Assembly (NCBI GenBank): GCA_017529085.1
Contig: JAFXOC010000398.1
Span: forward strand, 1-5,301
Length of the DNA stretch: 5,301 nt
Source of the DNA: Selenomonadaceae bacterium
Lineage (GTDB): Bacteria; Bacillota; Negativicutes; Selenomonadales; Selenomonadaceae
Direction of reading: 5' to 3'
In this document: positions 1-4,943 of the stretch, piece after piece
How positions within the stretch are numbered: the stretch's first letter is position 1
How the letters are laid out: every line of letters begins with the position of its first letter
The notes under the pieces: model-generated
What the model saw: only the letters and a program-made list of their open reading frames with translations
Databases searched by the model: none
Told to the model about the DNA's origin: nothing
Made by a program: the position numbers and the translations under genes

Positions 1-97
1 TTAATTCCGGTATATATCCGACAAATCCGCCTTCTTTGGCAGGAACTATAATTTCTTGGTAGGGCAAATTTAAATAGTATTTTAAATCTTTTTCCAT
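1..97 (-). CDS. hicB: HicB-family antitoxin, N-terminal fragment (cut by window edge)
   Basis: This is the start of the antitoxin partner of the upstream hicA. Thirty-two codons are visible from ATG at 95-97, and the reading frame runs open off the left edge. The N-terminus reads MEKDLKYYLNLPYQ, then EGGFVGYIPEL. That is the usual HicB opening: a short basic helix with YYLNLPY, followed by the strand and the GG(F/Y)xGxIPEL signature of the partly degraded RNase H-like fold. An AGAGGTG ribosome binding site at 104-110 stands 6 nt before the ATG. The gene lies 38 bp after hicA on the same strand, the usual toxin-first order. By family knowledge HicB neutralises HicA and, through a C-terminal DNA-binding domain, represses the operon; that domain lies outside the window, so its type is unknown. 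Confidence 0.87.
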   Translation of the reverse strand, partial: MEKDLKYYLNLPYQEIIVPAKEGGFVGYIPEL

Positions 98-135
98 TTA
101 TAACACCTCTGGATATAAAAAATTCTACGCTTTAA

Positions 136-375
136 TCACAAATTTTCGCCTACTGCGTCAATAACTTGCTTTACATATTCTTCTTTAATATAAGGCGAGG
201 CTTTTGGAATTGTTATAGGATATTCCCCATATTTTCTATATGTGTAATGACTTGAGCCTCCGTTTGGCTGACGCTCATTATATCCTTTATGTTTCAAAAT
301 CTTACTTAATTCGTCAAATCTCACCGTTTTGGGATTATTTTTTATCCTTTCCCATAATTTTTTTAACTGCCCCAA
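136..375 (-). CDS. hicA: HicA-family mRNA interferase toxin
   Basis: Small 79-residue toxin with a double-stranded RNA-binding-like fold; family members cleave mRNA and halt translation. Visible features: an N-terminal helix with the common NPKTVRFDEL segment (residues 14-23), then GYNERQPNGGSSHYTYR (31-47), which holds the catalytic histidine H43 in GSSH. A basic TIPK (55-58) and the C-terminal YVKQVIDAV helix (67-75) complete the family pattern. The start is TTG at 373-375: a GTGAGGTGAT binding site at 381-390 is well spaced for it, and no in-frame ATG fits the conserved N-terminus. hicB follows 38 bp downstream. The locus is clearly more AT-rich than the thi genes, which fits horizontal acquisition. 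All key residues seem intact, so it is likely an active toxin. Confidence 0.9.
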   Translation of the reverse strand: MGQLKKLWERIKNNPKTVRFDELSKILKHKGYNERQPNGGSSHYTYRKYGEYPITIPKASPYIKEEYVKQVIDAVGENL

Positions 376-392
376 ATATAATCACCTCACAT

Positions 393-419
393 TACTATAG
401 TATCATATTTAGTACTAAA
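393..419 (-). promoter_or_regulatory. Two perfect palindromes in the hicA leader, candidate HicB operator
   Basis: Two exact palindromes lie just upstream of the hicA ribosome binding site: TACTATAGTA at 393-402 and TTTAGTACTAAA at 408-419. Their centres are 16 bp apart, about one and a half helical turns. They surround a -10-like TATGAT (minus strand, 402-407) and the expected start of transcription for the promoter proposed at 422-450. HicB proteins generally autorepress by binding inverted repeats in this position, so an operator role is reasonable. It is inferred only from symmetry and location, and the region is AT-rich, where short palindromes arise easily. Confidence 0.35.
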
Positions 420-421
420 AA

Positions 422-450
422 TTAATAAAAATATAAATTTTATCTGACAA
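422..450 (-). promoter_or_regulatory. Candidate sigma-70-type promoter for hicAB
   Basis: On the minus strand TTGTCA (445-450) resembles the -35 box TTGACA with one mismatch. After a 17-bp spacer it is followed by TATTAA (422-427), a moderate -10 match. Transcription would start near 415, about 40 nt before the hicA TTG and inside the palindrome at 408-419. A competing -10, TATGAT at 402-407, has no good -35. The 101-bp gap after mnmE (376-476) otherwise shows nothing but AT-rich sequence, and no convincing terminator for mnmE. Confidence 0.35.
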
Positions 451-476
451 TAATAAATATAGTATTTTGTAACCCC

Positions 477-1850
477 TCACTTTCCAATGCAAAAATCCTC
501 AAATATCCTATTTATAATATCTTCGTCCAAAGTTTCGCCTGTGACTTCGCCCAGCGAATTTAACGCGCCCCTTAAATCTATCACGATAAAATCTTCGGAC
601 AACCCTTCTGTTATGGCGTTTAACGCCGACTGAAGGGATTTTTTCGCGGATATTAGCGAATCTCTTACCCTTTCGTTTTTCACAAGTACCCTAGAGGAAT
701 CGTCGCTGATTTTAGCGAATTCCTCTATTTTTTTTGTCAGCTCGTCAAATCCCGTGAGAGTTTTTGCGGATATTTCAACAACGCTTCCATTATGAAATCT
801 GTTTAATATGTGATTTTTAACCGCTTCGCCGTTACAGTTTTTATCCGTTTTATTTAATATGAAAATAGTGTTATCCTCAGTCAGCATCGAGAAAATCTCT
901 TCATCCTCAAGCGTTAAATTCTCCGAAGCGTCAAAAACAGCCAAAATAAGCTCCGCGTCTTTTGCGCGACTTTTCGCCAAATTTACCCCTATATGCTCAA
1001 TCTCATCCACAGCGTCTCTAATCCCCGCCGTATCAATTAATATTAATGGAACTCCTCCTATATTTACCTCGGCTTCCAAAAAATCCCTCGTAGTGCCGGG
1101 GACGCTTGATACAATGGCGCGTTCCTCTTTCATAAGCGCGTTTAACAGGGAGGACTTGCCAACGTTGGGCCTGCCTATGATGGCGGTTTTTAAGCCGTCC
1201 TTTAAAATTCTGCCTTCACGATAAGTTTTTATCAATTCGTCTATTTTATTGATAATGTCTCCCACATTTTTTTCTACATTACCTACTACATTTTCCTCCG
1301 CCATCTCTTCCGGAAAATCAATAGCCGCCTCCAACGCCGCTACTTCTTTTAATATTCTATCCTTTAACCCTTCAATCGTATCGGCTAACTTTCCCGAAAG
1401 CTGAGTCACCGCGCTCTTTCTCGCTCTCTCCGTATTCGCTGACACTATATCCATCACGGCTTCGGCTCTTGTTAAATCTATCCTGCCGTTCAAAAACGCC
1501 CTCTTGGTAAACTCGCCCTTATTGGCGGCTCTCGCGCCGTTCTTATACACAATCGAAAGAACACGGCTTAACGCCCCAAACCCGCCGTGACACTGCAACT
1601 CAGCCACATCTTCCCCCGTATAAGAAAAAGGTCCCTTCATCGCCAAAACTATCGCTTCGTCAATCTCTTCCCCATCGTCCACAATCTTCCCATAAAACGC
1701 ATTATATCCTTTAAGCTTATCCCACTCGATTTTCCGCTTACCTACAAAACATCGTTTCACTATATTAAAAGCGTCACTGCCGCTTATTCTTATTATTCCA
1801 ATCCCTGCCGCGCCGCGTCCCGTCGCTACCGCCGCTATTGTGTCTTCCAT
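477..1850 (-). CDS. mnmE: tRNA uridine-5-carboxymethylaminomethyl(34) synthesis GTPase MnmE (TrmE)
   Basis: Cytoplasmic GTPase which, together with MnmG, installs the aminomethyl-type modification on the wobble uridine (U34) of several tRNAs, using methylene-tetrahydrofolate as carbon source. The protein is complete at 457 residues, the normal family length. Order of parts: N-terminal folate-binding dimerisation domain (about 1-120, with AELQCHGG at 83-90); a helical domain interrupted by the G domain; then the C-terminal helices. G motifs are all intact: P-loop GRPNVGKSS (226-234), switch I TTRD (253-256), DTAG (273-276), NKTD (333-336) and SAK (361-363). E285 matches the catalytic glutamate of E. 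coli MnmE (E282). The chain ends in CIGK, the conserved C-terminal motif with the catalytic cysteine. The start at 1850 is chosen because MEDTIAAVAT is the typical N-terminus and follows a strong AAAGGAG site. mnmG is not adjacent here. Confidence 0.96.
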   Translation of the reverse strand: MEDTIAAVATGRGAAGIGIIRISGSDAFNIVKRCFVGKRKIEWDKLKGYNAFYGKIVDDGEEIDEAIVLAMKGPFSYTGEDVAELQCHGGFGALSRVLSIVYKNGARAANKGEFTKRAFLNGRIDLTRAEAVMDIVSANTERARKSAVTQLSGKLADTIEGLKDRILKEVAALEAAIDFPEEMAEENVVGNVEKNVGDIINKIDELIKTYREGRILKDGLKTAIIGRPNVGKSSLLNALMKEERAIVSSVPGTTRDFLEAEVNIGGVPLILIDTAGIRDAVDEIEHIGVNLAKSRAKDAELILAVFDASENLTLEDEEIFSMLTEDNTIFILNKTDKNCNGEAVKNHILNRFHNGSVVEISAKTLTGFDELTKKIEEFAKISDDSSRVLVKNERVRDSLISAKKSLQSALNAITEGLSEDFIVIDLRGALNSLGEVTGETLDEDIINRIFEDFCIGK

Positions 1851-1858
1851 GTTGGGTT

Positions 1859-1865
1859 CTCCTTT
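1859..1865 (-). promoter_or_regulatory. Ribosome binding site that fixes the mnmE start
   Basis: AAAGGAG on the minus strand lies 8 nt before the ATG at 1848-1850. It decides against the longer open frame that runs 21 codons further upstream to 1913 and would begin inside the MITE-like inverted repeat. Confidence 0.75.
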
Positions 1866-1896
1866 AAAATACCGTAAATCCGTATTTCTTTCACTT

Positions 1897-1902
1897 ATTA
1901 TA
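1897..1902 (-). promoter_or_regulatory. Perfect -10 box TATAAT at the edge of the MITE-like element, candidate mnmE promoter
   Basis: The minus strand carries TATAAT exactly where the terminal repeat of the element meets flanking DNA. A start near 1890 would give mnmE a 5' leader of about 40 nt containing its ribosome binding site. No good -35 box is seen at 16-18 bp (best candidates are AT-rich, such as TATAAA) and there is no extended TGn, so strength is doubtful. mnmE could equally be read from the upstream thi operon. Confidence 0.3.
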
Positions 1903-1991
1903 GTAAACGACAAGAATATTTATACTTACCTTTGCCTCCCCGCCCTTCGGGCGGGGAAGCAAAATATAAAATTTATTGTCGTTTACTATAA
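1898..1991. mobile_element. MITE-like palindromic element with 16-bp perfect terminal inverted repeats
   Basis: TTATAGTAAACGACAA at 1898-1913 is exactly inverted as TTGTCGTTTACTATAA at 1976-1991. Between them is a GC-rich hairpin (1931-1963) joined to the ends by AT-rich arms that are themselves roughly complementary, so nearly the whole 94 bp could fold as one long stem. There is no room for a transposase. Size, perfect ends and non-coding content fit a miniature inverted-repeat element. The TATA at each tip would fit insertion at a TA dinucleotide, as in the IS630/mariner group, but a target duplication cannot be proven from one copy. It overlaps the last codons and stop of the TenI-like gene and abuts the mnmE leader. 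An alternative is a host regulatory palindrome; copy number in the genome would settle this. Confidence 0.65.
1931..1963. repeat. Strong GC hairpin at the centre of the MITE-like element
   Basis: Nine base pairs, TCCCCGCCC (1937-1945) with GGGCGGGGA (1949-1957), close on a 3-nt loop. Past a single C/A mismatch the stem continues for five more pairs (TTTGC with GCAAA). There is no run of T after the stem on either strand, so it does not look like a standard rho-independent terminator. In RNA it would be a very stable block between the TenI-like gene and mnmE, able to shield the 3' end of the thi message or cause partial termination. Confidence 0.7.
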
Positions 1992-2575
1992 AACCTCCCC
2001 AAATATTCCCCCACATCCTCAGCCGTCATAACGGAGCTCATAACAAAGGCGCCGGCCGCTCCCGACGCCTTCACCATGCTTATGTTTTCAGGCGTTATGC
2101 CGCCTATGGCGTACACGGGAATGGAAATTTTATCGCAAATTTCTTTTAGAAATTCGGTTCCCCGCCCGGGCAACCCCCTTTTGCAGTCCGTATCGAAAAT
2201 ATGTCCCGCTGTAATGTAAGTACAGCCTAAACTCTCCGCTTCCGACGCGTCGTTAAGGCTATGGCAGGACGCGCCCAAAACGGAAAATTTATTTGTTACG
2301 TTTTTCGGAAGAGTACGAAGCGTATCAAGCGGCAAATGCAACGCGGGGCATTTTAATCTTGACGCAACGCCCGCAAATCCATGCAACACGCAGAGAACTT
2401 TGCGATTTTTGCATATTTTTATGACTTCCTTCGCTAATTCTTCGTAATCCGCTTCGGTCAAATCCTTTTCCCTAAGCATAATCCCCGAGGGGCGGCAATC
2501 GGCGATTTTTTCGATACGCTTTAAAAAGTTATCTTTACAAAGTAGGCGGTTGGTTACGCATAAGATATTATACAT
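1973..2575 (-). CDS. tenI: ThiE/TenI-family protein, probably thiazole tautomerase TenI (commonly labelled thiamine phosphate synthase)
   Basis: A 200-residue TIM-barrel protein of the ThiE/TenI family, last thi gene in the cluster. MLREKDL (33-39) and AIGGITPEN (156-164) mark the family. Two signature regions favour TenI: GHIFDTDCKRGLPGRG (124-139) carries histidine H125 where B. subtilis TenI has its catalytic H122, whereas ThiE normally has a GPI(F/Y)PT segment. At the places where ThiE has its metal/diphosphate ligands (NDD and HLGQxD) this protein has CVLHG (62-66) and LHLPLD (79-84). TenI aromatises the ThiG product to thiazole carboxylate phosphate. The ATG overlaps the thiH stop by 8 nt with no clear ribosome binding site, implying translational coupling. 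The last six residues (FYSKRQ) and stop are encoded by the adjacent MITE-like element. ThiE activity cannot be excluded from sequence alone. Confidence 0.82.
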   Translation of the reverse strand: MYNILCVTNRLLCKDNFLKRIEKIADCRPSGIMLREKDLTEADYEELAKEVIKICKNRKVLCVLHGFAGVASRLKCPALHLPLDTLRTLPKNVTNKFSVLGASCHSLNDASEAESLGCTYITAGHIFDTDCKRGLPGRGTEFLKEICDKISIPVYAIGGITPENISMVKASGAAGAFVMSSVMTAEDVGEYLGRFYSKRQ

Positions 2576-3821
2576 AGAGATAATCGTTCAGCACCGGCTG
2601 AAGCCCTTCCCCGACAATATCGCCGTACATCTTTTTTAGGCTTCTGCCGTCCTCTATTTCAAATTGTTCGTCGCCGGTTTTATCCGCCGCGTCTTTCCCT
2701 TCATATTTGCTTTCATGATCGCCAATCCCCGTCGATACGCCCGCCGAAACCTTCGTTGCGGCGATTTTTACGATGCCGTTCCTAAATTCCGCGCTCTCCC
2801 TTGACGATACCGTGATACCCACAAAGGGCAAAAATATCCTATAAGCGCAAAGGATTTGACAGAGCTGCTTTTCATGCACATCAAGCGGATTTATCTTGTC
2901 GTTGTTGATAATCGGGCGAAGTCTCGGGCATGAGAGGGACATCTCGGCGTGAGGGTATTTGCGTTGCAGATAATAGACGTGCATGGCGCTCGCCAACGCG
3001 TCCTTTCTGAAGTCCGAAAGCCCCAACAACGCGGAAAACGCAACGCCGCGCATCCCAGCCATAAGCGCCCGCTCCTGCGCATCGAAGCGATACGGCCAAA
3101 CCCTTTTATGCCCCGCCAAATGCAGCTTCTCATATTTCTCTATATCGTAAGTTTCCTGAAACACCGTGACATAATCCGCCCCACATTCGCGCAAATAGCG
3201 GTAATCCTCCGTGTTTACGGGGTAAATCTCAAGCCCCACCATACGGAAATATTTGCGAGCCAAACGGCACGCCTCGCCTATATATTTAACGTCGCTCTGA
3301 GCGCGGCTCTCGCCGGTCAGTATCAATATTTCCTCCATGCCGCTCTCGGCGATAACCTTCATCTCGCGCTCAATCTGCTCTAGGGTAAGCTTCATGCGGT
3401 TGATGTGATTATACCTGTTGAACCCGCAGTAAACGCAGTAGTTCTCGCAGTAATTGGCGATGTAAAGCGGCGTGAAAATATATACCGTATTTCCAAAATG
3501 TTTGCTTGTCTCAAGTCTGGCCTTTCTCGCCATCTCCTCCAAAAACGGCTCCGCCGCGGGGGACAAGAGCGCCTTAAAATCCTCGACCGAACATTTATCA
3601 TGCTCAAGCGCGGCGCGAACGTCCTTTGCCGTATACTTCGTATAATCGAAAGATTTTACTTCGTTCATCACCTTGTCGCAGACGTCGGATTTAATTTTCT
3701 CCATCCCCGGCATATACTCCATGGGATTGGTTCTGCAAGACGGATCCTTCTCTAATTGATGTTTTTTATCAAGAGCTTCTTTAGACAAATGCTCAGAATC
3801 CACAAAAAATTGATTTTCCAT
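2568..3821 (-). CDS. thiH: 2-iminoacetate synthase ThiH (radical SAM tyrosine lyase)
   Basis: Radical-SAM enzyme that cleaves tyrosine to dehydroglycine (2-iminoacetate) and p-cresol, feeding the glycine-derived part of the thiazole to ThiG; the oxygen-independent counterpart of ThiO. The 417-residue protein has the CxxxCxxC iron-sulfur motif as C125, C129 and C132 within YCENYCVYCGF, an ILTGESR segment (167-173), CPRLRP (298-303) and GDEQFEI (383-389) near the C-terminus, and ends in NDYLYV, all typical of ThiH. The ATG at 3821 is preferred: residues 1-40 (SEHLSKEAL, then MEYMPGM) match the clostridial-type N-terminus as I recall it, and TGAGGT stands 5 nt upstream. A GTG at 3875 extends the frame by 18 unrelated codons and is rejected. 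It follows the Rpn-like ORF by 59 nt and overlaps the TenI-like gene by 8 nt. Confidence 0.95.
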   Translation of the reverse strand: MENQFFVDSEHLSKEALDKKHQLEKDPSCRTNPMEYMPGMEKIKSDVCDKVMNEVKSFDYTKYTAKDVRAALEHDKCSVEDFKALLSPAAEPFLEEMARKARLETSKHFGNTVYIFTPLYIANYCENYCVYCGFNRYNHINRMKLTLEQIEREMKVIAESGMEEILILTGESRAQSDVKYIGEACRLARKYFRMVGLEIYPVNTEDYRYLRECGADYVTVFQETYDIEKYEKLHLAGHKRVWPYRFDAQERALMAGMRGVAFSALLGLSDFRKDALASAMHVYYLQRKYPHAEMSLSCPRLRPIINNDKINPLDVHEKQLCQILCAYRIFLPFVGITVSSRESAEFRNGIVKIAATKVSAGVSTGIGDHESKYEGKDAADKTGDEQFEIEDGRSLKKMYGDIVGEGLQPVLNDYLYV

Positions 3822-3826
3822 AGCGT

Positions 3827-3832
3827 ACCTCA
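3827..3832 (-). promoter_or_regulatory. Ribosome binding site deciding the thiH start
   Basis: TGAGGT on the minus strand, 5 nt before the ATG at 3819-3821. It supports this ATG over the in-frame GTG at 3873-3875, which has no such site at a normal distance. Confidence 0.55.
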
Positions 3833-3837
3833 CATAG

Positions 3838-3880
3838 CTTCTCCGCTCGATGCGCGGGAGCAAAATTATCGTCACTTACT
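3838..3880. repeat. Degenerate sequence resembling an arm of the MITE-like element
   Basis: Directly after the stop of the Rpn-like ORF the minus strand reads AGTAAGTGACGATAA, then TTTTGCTCCCGC. One arm of the element at 1898-1991 reads AGTAAACGACAATAA, an AT-rich spacer, then TTTTGCTTCCCCGC. The order of the blocks is the same. The GC part can again form a weak stem (CTCCCGC with GCGGAG, one bulge). There is no matching outer repeat on the thiH side, so if related it is a decayed or partial copy. Chance similarity is possible. Confidence 0.3.
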
Positions 3881-4129
3881 TTAATTCAACACAGGAATCC
3901 CATGAGCTTTTCCAATCTCTGCGATACGATCCGCCGAATATTTTGACACTTGCATTATAAGCGATAAAGGCTGTTTTGCTTTAAGAAGCTCTATTATCAT
4001 ATTGCCTTCGGCTTCTTCTCTACCTTCTTCTCTACCTTCTTCTCGTTCATCTGCCATTCTTGCAAACAGAGACATATACTCTAAGCGCAACGCATCGTGC
4101 GTTTTTAGTTTTTCCACTTCATTTGCCAC
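3881..4129 (-). CDS. C-terminal remnant of an Rpn-family PD-(D/E)XK nuclease/transposase protein
   Basis: ORF of 82 codons lodged between thiG and thiH. The protein is almost entirely helical and charged: EKLKTHDALRLEYMSLFARM (6-25), a run of REEGREEGREE, then a short C-terminal part ending AHGIPVLN. This resembles the tail of Rpn-type putative transposases of clostridia and spirochaetes, which normally follows a nuclease domain of roughly 200 residues. That domain is absent: the frame upstream stays open only to the thiG stop codon. The GTG at 4129 has no well-spaced ribosome binding site; a second GTG at 4117, 8 nt after AGAGGTGG, is a better start and would give 78 residues. It may be a decayed insertion or a small expressed protein kept by the operon. 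It has no known part in thiamine synthesis. Confidence 0.6.
   Translation of the reverse strand: MANEVEKLKTHDALRLEYMSLFARMADEREEGREEGREEAEGNMIIELLKAKQPLSLIMQVSKYSADRIAEIGKAHGIPVLN
4012..4044 (-). repeat. Tandem 12-bp repeat, 2.75 copies, encoding REEG units
   Basis: On the plus strand CTTCTTCTCTAC occurs twice in tandem (4012-4023, 4024-4035), followed by CTTCTTCTC (4036-4044). On the coding strand this gives the REEGREEGREE segment of the Rpn-like ORF. A 12-bp unit keeps the frame, so slippage would change the length of the helix by four residues at a time. Confidence 0.85.
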
Positions 4130-4165
4130 CTCTCTTGCAAAATTTCCCTTAATCTTGGGGACATT

Positions 4166-4930
4166 TTAATCCCTCAAAAATCCCGTAAGCGGATCGGAAG
4201 CCGACGCGCCTCTTGTAAGCACCCGCCCAAGTCCCGCAAGATACGCATTTCTTCCCGCTTCTATAGCCAAGCGGAAAGCCTTTGCCATAAGCGGCAAATC
4301 TCCCGCCGTCGCAAGCGCCGTATTTGCCATAACCGCGGCGGCGCCCATCTCCATAGCTTCGCAAGCCTGCGAAGGTTTGCCCACTCCCGCGTCGACTATT
4401 ATGGGAAGGTCTATCTCGTCAATCAATATCTGTATAAACTCTTTTGTGGCAAGTCCCTTATTCGACCCGATCGGAGAACCGAGCGGCATAACAGCCGCCG
4501 CCCCTGCGTTTACGAGGTCCCTCGCCACGTTTAAATCCGGGTACATATAAGGCAGCACCACAAAGCCTTCCTTTGCCAAAATTTCCGTCGCCTTCACAGT
4601 CTCCTGGTTATCCGGCAACAGATACTTCGAATCCCGCATTATCTCAATCTTTACAAAATCCCCGCAGCCAAGTTCCCTCGAAAGTCTGGCAATCCTGACG
4701 GCTTCATCCGCCGTCCTTGCGCCGCTGGTGTTTGGTAAGAGCGTCACATTTTTCGGAATAAAATCCAATATATTCTCTTTCTCCTTAGTATTCGCGCGCC
4801 TTACCGCCAAAGTGATAATCTCCGCGCCCGCGTCCTTCACCGCCGCTTCTATAAGCTTTAGCGAATACTTCCCCGAGCCTAATATAAACCTAGACTCAAA
4901 CTCTTTACCGCCTAATGTTAATTTATCCAT
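4166..4930 (-). CDS. thiG: Thiazole synthase ThiG
   Basis: TIM-barrel enzyme that condenses 1-deoxy-D-xylulose 5-phosphate, dehydroglycine from ThiH and sulfur from thiocarboxylated ThiS into the thiazole phosphate. It is complete at 254 residues, the normal length. Visible motifs: GGKEFESRFILGSGKY (7-22), PNTSGARTA (66-74), FVKIEIM (92-98) with K94 as the Schiff-base lysine, the phosphate-binding MPLGSPIGS (148-156), and VDAGVGKPSQA (179-189) followed by GAAAVMANTA (196-205). ATG at 4928-4930 follows a perfect AGGAGG (4938-4943) that overlaps the thiF stop, so the genes are 11 nt apart and closely linked. The downstream Rpn-like frame is in phase with thiG beyond its TAA stop. All catalytic positions I can identify are kept. 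Confidence 0.96.
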   Translation of the reverse strand: MDKLTLGGKEFESRFILGSGKYSLKLIEAAVKDAGAEIITLAVRRANTKEKENILDFIPKNVTLLPNTSGARTADEAVRIARLSRELGCGDFVKIEIMRDSKYLLPDNQETVKATEILAKEGFVVLPYMYPDLNVARDLVNAGAAAVMPLGSPIGSNKGLATKEFIQILIDEIDLPIIVDAGVGKPSQACEAMEMGAAAVMANTALATAGDLPLMAKAFRLAIEAGRNAYLAGLGRVLTRGASASDPLTGFLRD

Positions 4931-4937
4931 AATATAT

Positions 4938-4943
4938 CCTCCT
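4938..4943 (-). promoter_or_regulatory. Perfect AGGAGG ribosome binding site of thiG, overlapping the thiF stop codon
   Basis: AGGAGG on the minus strand ends 7 nt before the thiG ATG and shares two bases with the TAG stop of thiF (4942-4944), consistent with strong re-initiation within the operon. Confidence 0.85.

Noticed and set aside
421..470. Second decayed copy of the MITE-like element upstream of hicA
   Set aside because: An AT-rich stretch shares AAAATATAAA-like words and TATAGTA with the element, but the region is nearly pure A/T and lacks the hairpin and both ends, so chance similarity is more likely.
859..1224. Plus-strand open frame of 121 codons
   Set aside because: Lies wholly antisense inside mnmE, with low-complexity serine-rich translation and no ribosome binding site; shadow of the real gene.
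1851..1913. 21-codon N-terminal extension of mnmE
   Set aside because: The added residues do not resemble MnmE and begin in the inverted repeat; the ATG at 1850 has the strong ribosome binding site and the family N-terminus.
1931..1963. Rho-independent terminator after the TenI-like gene
   Set aside because: The stem is strong but neither strand has a T-run following it, and it is the core of a symmetrical element, so a terminator call is not supported.
2949..3383. Plus-strand open frame of 144 codons
   Set aside because: Antisense to well-conserved thiH sequence and without recognisable domain; a shadow frame.
3822..3875. 18-codon N-terminal extension of thiH from GTG
   Set aside because: Residues are unlike ThiH and come from the degenerate repeat-like leader; the ATG at 3821 has a suitably spaced TGAGGT.
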